Below are positions 52,288-60,991 of a DNA stretch of 64,000 bases, piece after piece (the first letter of the stretch is position 1; each line of letters starts with the position of its first letter). The stretch is from JAIOQA01 sp035493675 (GTDB taxonomy: Bacteria > Myxococcota_A > Polyangia > Haliangiales > Haliangiaceae): assembly GCA_035493675.1 (NCBI GenBank), contig DATJIA010000013.1, positions 1-64,000 on the forward strand, written 5' to 3'. Below the pieces are notes generated by a model. That model ran no database searches, was not told where the DNA came from, and saw nothing but the letters and a program-made list of their open reading frames with translations. The position numbers were made by a program, and so were the translations under genes.

Positions 52288-53091
52288 ATGCGTACGGGAC
52301 CACTCGCGATCTTCGCCGACGATCTCCTGAAGGGACACACCGCGATCGTCACCGGCGGCGGCAGCGGCATCTGCCGCGGCATCGCGCGCGCGTTCAGCGT
52401 GCTCGGCGCGGATGTCTGCATCACGAGCCGCAAGCAGGCCGTGCTCGACGAGGCGTCGGCCGCGATCAGCGCCGAGTCGGGGCGCGCCGTGCTCGGCGTC
52501 GCCGCCGATGTCCGAAACCCGGACGAGCTGGCGAAGGTCGTCGCGACCGCGGCCGAGCGCTTCGGCGGCCTCGACACGTTCGTCAACGGCGCGGCCGGCA
52601 ACTTCCTCGCGCCCGCCGCCGCGCTGTCGCCCAACGGTTTCAAGACCGTGATCGACATCGATCTGCTCGGCAGCTTCCACGGCGCGAAGGCGGCGTTCGA
52701 GCTCTTGCGCGCGTCGAAGCGCGGCGTGCTGATCAACGTCAGCGCGACGCTCCACTATCACGGCACGCCGTTGCAGATCCACGCGTCGGCGGCGAAGGCC
52801 GGCGTCGACGCGATCACGCGCAACCTCGCCGTCGAGTGGGGCCAGTTCGGCATCCGCGTCGTCGGCATCGCGCCCGGACCGATCGCGGAGACCGAGGGCA
52901 TGCGCAAGCTCGCGCCCGGCGACGCCGCGCAGAAGATGATGAAGGCGATCCCGCTGCAGCGCTGGGGCACGATCGAAGAAATTGCGGCGAGCGCGGTGTT
53001 CTTGCGCTCGAGCGCGGCCGAGTACATCACCGGCGCGATCTTCGTCGTCGACGGCGGCCAATCGATCTCGCAGGGTATGTTCGGCATGTGA
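52288..53091 (+). CDS. 2,4-dienoyl-CoA reductase-like SDR
   Basis: A 267-residue short-chain dehydrogenase. The cofactor motif GGGSGICRG and the NADP-favouring SRKQ motif after the second strand are present. The usual catalytic Tyr-x-x-x-Lys is not; the aligned place is GTPLQIHASAAKAGVDA, which resembles peroxisomal 2,4-dienoyl-CoA reductase (DECR2), known to lack that Tyr. The C-terminal APGPIAETEGMRKL also fits. A role in beta-oxidation of unsaturated fatty acids is inferred. ATG 52288 is the start. Confidence 0.85.
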   Translation: MRTGPLAIFADDLLKGHTAIVTGGGSGICRGIARAFSVLGADVCITSRKQAVLDEASAAISAESGRAVLGVAADVRNPDELAKVVATAAERFGGLDTFVNGAAGNFLAPAAALSPNGFKTVIDIDLLGSFHGAKAAFELLRASKRGVLINVSATLHYHGTPLQIHASAAKAGVDAITRNLAVEWGQFGIRVVGIAPGPIAETEGMRKLAPGDAAQKMMKAIPLQRWGTIEEIAASAVFLRSSAAEYITGAIFVVDGGQSISQGMFGM

Positions 53092-53203
53092 TGCACCGGA
53101 AGCTCGAGTTGCCAGACGACTCGAGTAGCCGCGAAACATAGTGCGTCGCTGACAGACGCTCGCGTCATCGACACCGACGCTCGCTCGCTGTTAGAGCGAC
53201 GCC

Positions 53204-56200
53204 ATGTCTCTCCGCCGGAATTTCGTGATCGCCGTTGCGCTCGTCGCAGCGAGCGCATGCACCGATGTCGGTGACGACGGCTCTACCGTCGACACCGGCC
53301 AAACCCATGACGAGCTCGACGCGATCGGGCTCGCGAAGCAGCCCGCGTCGCTGCTCGTGCTCGACGCGCGCGCCGACGACGCGCAGCGCACGCGCCTCGC
53401 GCGCGCCCTCGATCGGATCGGCGGCGGCGTCGTCGAATCGCTGCCGCCGCGCCTCGTGATCGCGCAGGTGCCCGACGGCGCCGACTCGATCCTCCGCGAC
53501 CTCGGCGTCGTCGCGCGCTTCGATCGCGCGATCACCGGCGCCGATCTCGGCGCCGCGTCGATCGACGAGGATCGCTTCGCCGCGGTCTACTCGAACCGCT
53601 GGTTCCCCGGCCAGGTGCCGCCGCAGACGCGGCTCGCGCCGAAGAAGGCGATCCGCCCCGCCGGTGAGGCGTTCGAGTCCTCGCCGCTGGCCGCGCCGCC
53701 GCATCGCACGCGCTTCGCGGTCGCGCCCGAGGATCAGATCGCGGTGCCGTACGCGTCGGGGACGATCGTGATCTCGATCGTGCTGCCCGAGTCGAACGGC
53801 GTCGGCGAGCCGTCGACCGAAGACTGGACCGAGGATCAGATCCGCGACACGTACCTCAAGGTGCAGGCCGCGATCGACAACCTCGCGCAGGCCGAGCCCA
53901 ACAGCCACCTGCGCTTCGTCGTCCACTACGAGTCGCGTCCGGATCACGGCGGCCTCGCCGGCACCGTCGACAGCGATCTCGAGTTCGGCAAGCACGCGCA
54001 GTGGAACAACTGGCAGGACGAGAGCACCGCGACCGCCGCGGTCCTCGCCAAGATCCTCGGCCACGCCGTCGATCCGAACGACGTCTACAACGCCGCGCTC
54101 GAGTACGACGCGCAGCTCAAGGCGCAGTACCACGCCGACGGCGCGTACTTCGTGATGGTCGCCGCCGACGGCAACTACACCGCCGGGCTCCGCGCGCACG
54201 CGTACATCTACGGTCCGTGGACGGTGCTCGACAGCTCGTACGGCTGGGACACGTTCAACCACGAGTTCGGCCACATCTTCGGCGCGATGGACGAGTACTG
54301 CCCCGACGCGTGCGTCCCGACGACCGCGCAGCAGGGCTACCTCGGCATGACCAACGGCAACGCCACCTATCAGATCGGCGGCGACGGCATCAACAACGGC
54401 CAGGGCGAGGATCAGCCGAGCCTCATGAACTACAACGTCGCGCAGGCGATCAACGGCTACACGCGCGCGTCGTGGGGCTGGCTCGACGTCGACGGTGACG
54501 GCGTCATCGACGTGCGCGACACGTTCCCGCGCAGCACGCTCTCGATCAGCGTCGTCGGCAACACGGTGCACGCGACCGGCGTGATCGCCGATCAGCCGGC
54601 GCCGCGCTTCGCGGGCCCGCGCTACTCGATGAACACGATCGACGCGCTCGAGTATCGCGTCGGTGACGACGCGGGCGCGCCGTGGTTCCGCGTGCAGCTG
54701 GCGGCGGATACCCGCGGCCAGCAGGCGATCGATCTCGATCTCTGCGATCTCCCCGCCGGTGGCCAGTCGCTCTGGCTCCGCGCGATCAACTCGGCGGGCA
54801 ACGTCGAGGTCGCGCAGCGCGTCGCGCTGTACGTCGACGGCACCGCCAACCCGGCGCCGCGCGCGCGCCTCGTGCTCGATCACGCGATCGCGTCGACCAG
54901 CGGCTCGGTGCTCGCGCACGCGGTCGCGCAGGACGACACCGCGGGCCTCCAGTACCGCTTCGACACCGACGGCGACGGCGTGTTCGAGACCGCGTGGAGC
55001 GCGTCGTCGGACGTCAGCTTCGCGCCGCGCGCCGGCCTCTCGCACCCGGCCGTGCAGGTCCGCGATGCGGCCGGTTCGATCACGACCGCGACCGCGGAGC
55101 TCGACGGCTTCGACAAGGACGCCGCGCCGGCGATCGACGTCTCGGCGATCCCGAGCGTCGTGTTCGGCTCGCGCAACTTCGCGTTCGCCGCGAAGGCGAA
55201 CGCGGTCGATCCCGAGGGCGACGCGGTCGAGTACCGCTGGCTCGTCGACGACGCGACCAACAACTTCGACCGCCACACCGCGACCGACTGGTCGCCGTCG
55301 GCGGCGTTCGCGACGACGCTCGAGACGCCGTCCGGCCTGGCCGCGACGCCGCTCGATCTCACCGCCGGTGACGCGACGCTCGGCCCCGCCGACGTGCGCC
55401 AGGTCCTGAAGCTCGACAACAACACGCTCGCGGTCGCGGGCGGCTGGCGCGGGCTGTGGATCGTCGACATCACCAAGCGCGCGGCGCCGGTCGTGCTCGC
55501 CAAGCTCGATCTCGAGACCACCGCGCAGCGCATGTTCCGCGACGGCAACCGCCTGTGGGTGCTCGGCTCGCTGCTCACCGTCGTCGACATCCACGACTAC
55601 CGCGCGCCCGTCGAGATCAAGCAGTTGCTCCCGGCCAAGGCGTCGCGCGTGCTGAGCGATCCGAACGCGCAGGACATGATCGAGAACCAGTCGACGTGGA
55701 GCGAGCTCTACGATCAGTTCGGCGCGAAGATCACGGACACCAAGATCGAGGTCACGATCGATCACCCGCGGCCGGCCGATCTCCGCATCACGCTCTACCC
55801 GCCGAAGCAGTTCGGCCTCGCGCCGATCACGCTGTGGGACCACAAGTCGGCGCTCGGCGGCCTGAAGACGCTCAAGTTCAACGAGGGCACCACGCCGGGC
55901 TTGAAGGCGCTCGAGGGCAAGTTCGCGAGCGAGAACTGGGGCATCGAGATCATCGACGACAACGCGAACGGCCAGACCGGCCGCCTCGTCTCGACGAAGA
56001 TCACGTTCGCGACCTCGTCCTACGCGGTGCCGGTGCTCGACGACGCGAGCCGCGTGCTCGTCGCCGGCGGCAAGCTGGTCGTCGCGGGTGACGGCATCGA
56101 GACCTTCGACGCGAGCTTCGCGCAGCTGGTGATGCCGCTCGCGATCGTGAAGGGCACGCCGTGCTTCGACGCGTTCGTGCAGAGCGGCCGCGTCGTGTGG

Positions 56201-57139
56201 ATGGGCCCGCTCGAGGCGAAGTCGAAGTCGGGCACGATCACGACGCCGCCGATCCGCGGCCTCGCGGTGATCGATCTGACCTTCCCGATGCTCCCGATCG
56301 TCGTGCGCACCGCGACCGACGTCGGCGGCGACGCGATGGAGATCGCCAAGGTCGGCACGCGCGTCTACGTGCGCGTGCAGCCGACCTCGGGCTGCACCGG
56401 CAAGGGCTGCGGCGCGGGCGATCCGTTCACCGTCGTCGGCAACGCGAGCTCGCTCGCGAACGGCGCGTACAAGTGGCAGCTCGGCACGACGCCGTTCCGC
56501 TTCGATCCGATGGCGTTCGGCGACGACAAGGCCGTGTGGGCGATCGGCGCGCGCGGCTGGGTCATGCACTACGACGTCTCGAACGCCGGCGCGATCGCGC
56601 TCGCCGCGGAGTTCCCGCGCTCGATGGGCAGCGGCCTGATCTCGACGGGCACGAACGAGGCGTTCCTCTGGCAGTGGGGCCCGGCGGGTCAGATGCTCCA
56701 GCTCGATCAGGTGACGAGCACGGTGTCGCGCGTCTATCGCGTGACGCTCGAGGCGCGCGACGGCGCGGGCATGGTCTCGCGCGTCGGCCGCACGGTGCAC
56801 GTGATCCCGTACGATCACGCGCCGTCGATCACGGGCGCGTCGATCACGCAGGGCATCACGACCGCGGATCAGTGGATCTTCCACGTCTCGGCGGATGATC
56901 CGGACTACGGCACGACGTGGGATCCGCAGGTGCTCGTCCGCGCCGACTGGGACGGCGACGGCTCGTGGGACTCGGACTGGTTCCCGATCGGCCAGAACAA
57001 GACCGGCGAGAAGGCGGCGGACCTCTACGCCGACTTCCCGGTCGCGGGCCACTACGACGTGGTGTTCCAGGTCCGCGACGGGTTCTGGGCGTCGTCGACC
57101 TACGTCTTCCCGATCGACGTGCGCGCGCTCGTGCGATAG
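53204..57139 (+). CDS. Secreted metalloprotease-like protein with P-domain
   Basis: A 1311-residue exported protein. MSLRRNFVIAVALVAASACT carries a lipobox-like A-S-A-C (Cys19). Residues 353-357 are HEFGH followed by IFGAMDEY, a metzincin-like HExxHxxGxxD zinc motif. Residues about 440-620 and 1220-1311 are PKD- or Ig-like with Asp-rich loops (DVDGDGVIDV, DWDGDGSWDSDW). Residues about 825-950 form a proprotein convertase P-domain (KITDTKIEVTIDHPRPADLR). A middle part (about 735-790 and 960-1160) resembles beta-propeller repeats. The combination fits an extracellular protease or adhesin; a substrate is unknown. Confidence 0.8.
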   Translation: MSLRRNFVIAVALVAASACTDVGDDGSTVDTGQTHDELDAIGLAKQPASLLVLDARADDAQRTRLARALDRIGGGVVESLPPRLVIAQVPDGADSILRDLGVVARFDRAITGADLGAASIDEDRFAAVYSNRWFPGQVPPQTRLAPKKAIRPAGEAFESSPLAAPPHRTRFAVAPEDQIAVPYASGTIVISIVLPESNGVGEPSTEDWTEDQIRDTYLKVQAAIDNLAQAEPNSHLRFVVHYESRPDHGGLAGTVDSDLEFGKHAQWNNWQDESTATAAVLAKILGHAVDPNDVYNAALEYDAQLKAQYHADGAYFVMVAADGNYTAGLRAHAYIYGPWTVLDSSYGWDTFNHEFGHIFGAMDEYCPDACVPTTAQQGYLGMTNGNATYQIGGDGINNGQGEDQPSLMNYNVAQAINGYTRASWGWLDVDGDGVIDVRDTFPRSTLSISVVGNTVHATGVIADQPAPRFAGPRYSMNTIDALEYRVGDDAGAPWFRVQLAADTRGQQAIDLDLCDLPAGGQSLWLRAINSAGNVEVAQRVALYVDGTANPAPRARLVLDHAIASTSGSVLAHAVAQDDTAGLQYRFDTDGDGVFETAWSASSDVSFAPRAGLSHPAVQVRDAAGSITTATAELDGFDKDAAPAIDVSAIPSVVFGSRNFAFAAKANAVDPEGDAVEYRWLVDDATNNFDRHTATDWSPSAAFATTLETPSGLAATPLDLTAGDATLGPADVRQVLKLDNNTLAVAGGWRGLWIVDITKRAAPVVLAKLDLETTAQRMFRDGNRLWVLGSLLTVVDIHDYRAPVEIKQLLPAKASRVLSDPNAQDMIENQSTWSELYDQFGAKITDTKIEVTIDHPRPADLRITLYPPKQFGLAPITLWDHKSALGGLKTLKFNEGTTPGLKALEGKFASENWGIEIIDDNANGQTGRLVSTKITFATSSYAVPVLDDASRVLVAGGKLVVAGDGIETFDASFAQLVMPLAIVKGTPCFDAFVQSGRVVWMGPLEAKSKSGTITTPPIRGLAVIDLTFPMLPIVVRTATDVGGDAMEIAKVGTRVYVRVQPTSGCTGKGCGAGDPFTVVGNASSLANGAYKWQLGTTPFRFDPMAFGDDKAVWAIGARGWVMHYDVSNAGAIALAAEFPRSMGSGLISTGTNEAFLWQWGPAGQMLQLDQVTSTVSRVYRVTLEARDGAGMVSRVGRTVHVIPYDHAPSITGASITQGITTADQWIFHVSADDPDYGTTWDPQVLVRADWDGDGSWDSDWFPIGQNKTGEKAADLYADFPVAGHYDVVFQVRDGFWASSTYVFPIDVRALVR

Positions 57140-57146
57140 TCCGAGC

Positions 57147-57866
57147 GTGGACTTCGCCACGCCGCGGCGATCGGTCGCCTTGCGCGTCGTCTCCGGACGC
57201 GCGCACTACGACGAGGTCGTCGCGGCGGCGATCCAGGCGCACACCAGCGTGTGGATCGCGACCGCGAACCTGAAGGAGCTGATGATCGAAGATCATCGCG
57301 CGAAGCCCGGCGTGCGCAGGCGGCTGGGACGCGCGACGTATCGATCGGTGCTCGCGGCGTTCGCGGAGCTCGCCGCGCGCGGGGTCGAGATCCGGTTCCT
57401 GCACGCGGAGCGGCCGTCGCGGCCGTTCCGCGCCGAGCTCGCGAAGCATCCCGAGCTCGCGGAGATCCAGATGCGCGTGTGCCCGCGCGTGCATCTCAAG
57501 ACCGTCGTCGTCGACGGCGGTCTCCTGTACCTGGGCAGCGCGAACTGGACCGGCGCCGGCCTCGGCGTGCGCGGCTCGGGGCGCCGCAACTTCGAGCTGG
57601 GCATCGTCACCGACGACGCCCAGCTGCTCGACGAGGTGCAGGCGATGTACGAGCGCATCTGGTCCGGCGGCGAGTGCGCGAGCTGCAAGCTGCGGCCGCT
57701 GTGCCCGGCGCCACTGGATGGTCAGCCTTCGAGGGGCCGCACGGGGCAGGGCCGAGGTCCGAAGGACCGAGCCGAGCGAAGCGAGGACCCGGGGCCCCCA
57801 GGCCCCGAGGGGATCGCAAACCCGAAGAAACTCGCGAAGGTGAAACGAAAGCGCAAGACGACGTAA
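57147..57866 (+). CDS. Phospholipase D-like (single HKD) protein
   Basis: A 239-residue protein with a single HKD motif (H116, K118, D123 in HLKTVVVDG), followed by LYLGSANWTGAGLG, typical of PLDc_2 proteins that work as dimers. The last 45 residues are low-complexity, basic and include the repeat family B copy at 57743-57810, in frame. GTG 57147 is the start, 7 bases after the metalloprotease stop. It contains a CxxC-type cluster (CASCKLRPLC) after the HKD region. Substrate (nucleic acid or lipid) not known. Confidence 0.75.
   Translation: MDFATPRRSVALRVVSGRAHYDEVVAAAIQAHTSVWIATANLKELMIEDHRAKPGVRRRLGRATYRSVLAAFAELAARGVEIRFLHAERPSRPFRAELAKHPELAEIQMRVCPRVHLKTVVVDGGLLYLGSANWTGAGLGVRGSGRRNFELGIVTDDAQLLDEVQAMYERIWSGGECASCKLRPLCPAPLDGQPSRGRTGQGRGPKDRAERSEDPGPPGPEGIANPKKLAKVKRKRKTT
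57743..57810. repeat. Dispersed palindromic repeat family B, copy 3
   Basis: GGGGCAGGGCCGAGGTCC, then GAAGGACC, GAGCGAAGCGAGG, and GGGGCCCCCAGGCCCC: nested inverted repeats within the low-complexity end of the PLD-like gene. It matches the copy at 26962-27040 on the other strand. Confidence 0.7.
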
Positions 57867-57897
57867 CCGCGGCGGGGCCCTCTGCCACCATCTATCC

Positions 57898-58506
57898 GTG
57901 GCCAACGTGGCCTACGTCGAAGATGTCGTGCTGGTCGATCGCTGCCTCGAAGGAGAGGAAGCGGCCGCGCGTGAGCTCTTCCGGAAGCATCGTGCCCGCG
58001 TGCACGCGTGCCTCTATCGAGTGCTCGGCGGCAACCGCGACATGGACGACTTGCTCCAGGACGTCTTCATCCAGATCTTCCAGTCGCTGAAGAGCTGGCG
58101 CGCGGAGGCGAGCCTCGCGACGTGGATCGATCGGATCGCGGTGCGCGTCGCGTGGCGATACCTGTCGCATCGCAAGGCGACGCCGCCGACGCTCGAGCTG
58201 GTCGAGGACGCGGTGACCTTGTCGCTCGTGGGGCCGGGCAGCGGCGCGGCGGGCGGCGCGCGCAAGGCGATGGCGCGTGAAGGTGTGCGCCGCTTGTACG
58301 CGGCGATGGATCGCTTGCCTCCTGCGGCGCGCGTCGCGTTCGCGCTGCACGAGATCGAGGGGCGGCCGATGGCGGAGGTGGCAACCCTGACCGGGGCGTC
58401 GGTGACCGCGACCAAGCTGCGGGTGTGGAGAGCGCGTCGCGCGCTCGAAGCGTCGGCCGCGAAGGATCCGGTGCTGCGCGAGATGCTCGAGGAGCGGGAC
58501 GCATGA
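57898..58506 (+). CDS. ECF RNA polymerase sigma factor
   Basis: A 202-residue sigma-70 family ECF factor. Region 2 is visible in residues about 25-90 (ARVHACLYRVLGGNRDMDDL and LQDVFIQIFQSL), and region 4 near 140-190 (LPPAARVAFALHEIEGRPMA, then VTATKLRVWRARRAL). GTG 57898 is the start. Its TGA overlaps the ATG of the FecR gene, indicating a sigma/anti-sigma-type regulator pair. Its promoter targets cannot be predicted here. Confidence 0.93.
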   Translation: MANVAYVEDVVLVDRCLEGEEAAARELFRKHRARVHACLYRVLGGNRDMDDLLQDVFIQIFQSLKSWRAEASLATWIDRIAVRVAWRYLSHRKATPPTLELVEDAVTLSLVGPGSGAAGGARKAMAREGVRRLYAAMDRLPPAARVAFALHEIEGRPMAEVATLTGASVTATKLRVWRARRALEASAAKDPVLREMLEERDA

Positions 58507-59675
58507 GCTTGAAAGACCGCGTGCAGGTCGAGCCGCTCGACGACGAGCGATGGGCGCGGATCGAGCGCGGCGCGGTCGCGTCGGTGCGGCCGCGCGAGGC
58601 GCGCGTGCGTCGCTCGTTCGCGTGGGCGTGGGGCGCGGGCGCGCTGGCGATCGCGGGCGTGATCGGGGCCGTCGTGCTTTCGGGCAAGTCCCTTCGACAA
58701 GCTCAGGAGGGCAAGGGCACGGAGCCGATCGTCGTCGCGACCGAGGCGCACGGCACGAAGCTCGCGATCGACGGCGCGACCGTCGAGGCGGCGGCGGAGA
58801 CGTCGTTCACGGTGACGCGGCCGAACGGCGCGATCGACATCGAGCTCGGGCGCGGGCGGATCGAGCTCGACGTGCCGCATCGGGCGGATCGCGCGCCGCT
58901 GGTCGTGCACGCGGGCGACGTCGACGTGATCGACGTCGGGACGATCTTCAGCGTGACGCGCGCGGAGGACGTGACGGTCGAGGTGAAGGAGGGCGAGGTG
59001 CAGGTCGCGCGCGGCGGGAGGATCGAGCGGGTGGCGGCCGGGCAGCGGTGGGCGTCGCCGCGGATCGCGAGCGCGACGCTTGCGCATGCTGGTTCCGGAT
59101 CGACCACGGCCACGACCACGACCACGTCCCAGACGGCGATCGCGATCGGGACGCCCAAAGATCAGCTCGCGCGCAAGCACGTCGCGACCGCCCCGGGCGG
59201 ATCCGGGACCAATGCTGTTCGTTCCGGCTCGCCCCCCGTTCGTGCTGAGCGTGGCACCGAAGGTGCCGAGTCGAAGGACGGCGCCTCGTCGGGATCCGAC
59301 GTGATCATGGATCTCGCCAAAGCGATCAAAGGCGAGCCCGTCGATCCCGCCGTCGCGGTCGCGACGCCGGACTTCGCCACCTACCAAGCCATGATGCTCC
59401 ACGCGACCGGCGGCACCGCGTCGCAGGGCCTGTACGGCATGGCGCGCACGAAGTTCGCCGCCGGCGCCGCCGCCGACGCGATGCAGTGGCTCGACGCGTA
59501 CCTCAAGCGCTTCCCGCACGGCGACGAGATGGAGGCGGTGCTGTGGTTGCGAGTGCGCATCCGCTGCCAGGCCCGCATCGACGACGCCTGCCGTGCAACC
59601 GCGCAGACTTACCTCGACCGGTACCCGAGCGGTCACCGGTCGCACATCGCCGAGCTCGTCACCAACACGCGATAA
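58503..59675 (+). CDS. FecR-domain membrane protein with TPR-like C-terminus
   Basis: A 390-residue protein with a transmembrane helix near residues 40-60 (FAWAWGAGALAIAGVIGAVV), then a FecR-type beta domain (residues about 85-190; EAAAETSFTVTRPNGAIDIE and VDVIDVGTIFSVT), a Ser/Thr/Gly-rich linker, and a C-terminal helical region (YGMARTKFAAGAAADAMQWL, CRATAQTYLDRYPSG) like an outer-membrane-lipoprotein-type TPR. It likely senses or transduces a signal to the ECF factor whose stop overlaps its start. Two family A repeats lie in its coding region (58689-58711 and 59239-59279). Confidence 0.85.
   Translation: MSLKDRVQVEPLDDERWARIERGAVASVRPREARVRRSFAWAWGAGALAIAGVIGAVVLSGKSLRQAQEGKGTEPIVVATEAHGTKLAIDGATVEAAAETSFTVTRPNGAIDIELGRGRIELDVPHRADRAPLVVHAGDVDVIDVGTIFSVTRAEDVTVEVKEGEVQVARGGRIERVAAGQRWASPRIASATLAHAGSGSTTATTTTTSQTAIAIGTPKDQLARKHVATAPGGSGTNAVRSGSPPVRAERGTEGAESKDGASSGSDVIMDLAKAIKGEPVDPAVAVATPDFATYQAMMLHATGGTASQGLYGMARTKFAAGAAADAMQWLDAYLKRFPHGDEMEAVLWLRVRIRCQARIDDACRATAQTYLDRYPSGHRSHIAELVTNTR
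58689..58711. repeat. Dispersed palindromic repeat family A, copy 3 (short)
   Basis: TCCCTTCGACAAGCTCAGGA plus GGG, a palindrome-like fragment in the FecR gene related to the TTCGAC/CAGGAC motif of the other copies. It adds the residues KSLRQAQEGK in frame. Confidence 0.5.
59239..59279. repeat. Dispersed palindromic repeat family A, copy 4
   Basis: TTCGTGCTGAGCGTGGCACC...GAGTCGAAGGAC in the FecR gene linker, encoding RAERGTEGAESKDG. It is close to the tatB copy, which encodes RPERSPEGAESKDE. Confidence 0.7.
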
Positions 59676-59688
59676 GCTCATCAGCATC

Positions 59689-60432
59689 GTGTCGACGATC
59701 GTCGAGCTGCGCTTCGACGATGCCGCTTCTCTCGAGCGGCACTGGCGCGAGCACTTGTCGCGCGGCGGCGCGTGGCTCGCGGGCCGGACCTACGATCGCG
59801 ACACCGTGTGCGCGCTCGTGATCATCGCGCCGACCGGCACGCGGATCGAGGTGCGCGCGCGCGTCGTGTTCGCCGACGGCAACGGCAGCGGCCTCGCGCT
59901 CGAAGGCTTCGGCCCGAGCATGCGCGAGCAACTCGAGGCGTTGGTCAACGAGCCGCCGCCCGAGCTCGAGCTGCCGCCCGAGCCCGCGCCGGAGCCCGAC
60001 GACGCTCCGCCCGATCACGATCCGATCGCGAAGAACGTCCACGAGCGCATGCGCAACCTGTCGATGGTCGAGGCGCACAAGGTCGCGCGCGACGGCGAGA
60101 TCCACGAGCGCATCGCGCTCGAGCGCATCTACGGCAAGGCGGTGTGGCCGCAGCTCCTGCAGAACCCGCGGCTGTCGGCGCCCGAGGTCGCGCGCATCTC
60201 GCGCATGCCCCTGCCCCGCCCGCTGATCGAGCTCATCGTCAACAACGCGACGTGGCTCCAATCCGCCGAGGTGCGGCGCGCGCTGCTCGCGAACACGCGC
60301 CTCCCCGTCGAGCACGTGCCGCGCGTCCTGCGGCTCCTGCCCAAGCAGGAGCTGAAGCTCGTGCCGATGCAGACGACCTACCCGTACGCGGTGCGCGAAG
60401 CCGCGCGCCGCATCCTGTTCCCCGTCGGCTGA
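59689..60432 (+). CDS. PilZ-like-domain protein with helical C-terminus
   Basis: A 247-residue protein. The N-terminal 90 residues have a PilZ-like pattern (TGTRIEVRARVVFADGNGSG, then LALEGFGPSMREQLEAL), but without the RxxxR motif, so c-di-GMP binding is doubtful. After a Pro/Glu-rich linker the C-terminal 130 residues are helical, with short repeats (LSAPEVARISRMPLPRPLIE, LPVEHVPRVLRLLPKQ) like leucine-rich variants. GTG 59689 is the assumed start, 13 bases after the FecR stop, without a good ribosome site. Function not recognised. Confidence 0.65.
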   Translation: MSTIVELRFDDAASLERHWREHLSRGGAWLAGRTYDRDTVCALVIIAPTGTRIEVRARVVFADGNGSGLALEGFGPSMREQLEALVNEPPPELELPPEPAPEPDDAPPDHDPIAKNVHERMRNLSMVEAHKVARDGEIHERIALERIYGKAVWPQLLQNPRLSAPEVARISRMPLPRPLIELIVNNATWLQSAEVRRALLANTRLPVEHVPRVLRLLPKQELKLVPMQTTYPYAVREAARRILFPVG

Positions 60433-60518
60433 GATCTCGCGCTCGAACGATCACGTGGGGGCGATCGCTCGAGGGCGCCGGCGCCGCGCGATCTCGATCG
60501 ACGTCGCTGCGAGCTCGG

Positions 60519-60590
60519 GTCCTTCGACTCCGGGCTCGCTTCGCTCGCCCTCCCCCTTCGACTTCGCTCAGGGCTAAAGGCAGGACGAAC
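60519..60590. repeat. Dispersed palindromic repeat family A, copy 5 (intergenic)
   Basis: GTCCTTCGACTCCGGGCTCG at one end and CAGGACGAAC at the other, with CTTCGACTTCGCTCAGGGCT inside, in the 162-base intergenic region between the PilZ-like gene and the convergent oxidase genes. It could form a hairpin that separates the two transcripts. Confidence 0.7.
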
Positions 60591-60594
60591 GGGG

Positions 60595-60981
60595 CTACTG
60601 GTTGACGATCGGGCGCGGGGCGTTCGGCGCCTGCGGCGGCGAGTTCGGATCCCAGATGTTGGTCTCTTGGTACTGGCCGGTGTCCATCAGCGTGAAGCCG
60701 ACGAACAGCGCACCCGCGAGGATGCCGCCGACGAGGAGCACGCTGTGGAACAGCTTGTCGTAGCGAAGGTGCATGAAGAACAAGCAGACCAGCGTCGCCT
60801 TCAAGACCGCGATCGCCATCGCGAGCCCGAGGTTCGCGCTCGGTCCCATGTCGATCTTCGTCGCGGACACGGTGAGGATCGTGAGCACGGTCAGCACGGC
60901 CCAGTTGGTGAGCAGCGTGCGCTTGGTCGCGACGTGGGCGATGCCGTGGTCGTGTGCGTCGTCGTGATGTTCGGTTGCCAC
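60595..60981 (-). CDS. ctaF: Cytochrome c oxidase subunit IV
   Basis: A 128-residue membrane protein, His/Asp-rich at its N-terminus (MATEHHDDAHDHGIAHVATK), with three helices (TNWAVLTVLTILTVSATKI; ANLGLAMAIAVLKATLVCLF; FHSVLLVGGILAGALFVGFT). It matches the subunit IV (COX4_pro/CyoD-like) pattern, including MHLRYDKL. It is the last gene of the oxidase operon, 10 bases downstream of ctaE. Confidence 0.9.
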   Translation of the reverse strand: MATEHHDDAHDHGIAHVATKRTLLTNWAVLTVLTILTVSATKIDMGPSANLGLAMAIAVLKATLVCLFFMHLRYDKLFHSVLLVGGILAGALFVGFTLMDTGQYQETNIWDPNSPPQAPNAPRPIVNQ

Positions 60982-60991
60982 GGGCCCCTCC

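Noticed and set aside
53165..57160. Long minus-strand open frame opposite the metalloprotease gene
   Set aside because: Low-complexity Arg/Ala/Val composition typical of an antisense frame in high-GC DNA.
57743..57810. Possible rho-independent terminator in the PLD-like gene tail
   Set aside because: The nested inverted repeats match the dispersed family B, have no T-tract and lie within the coding frame.
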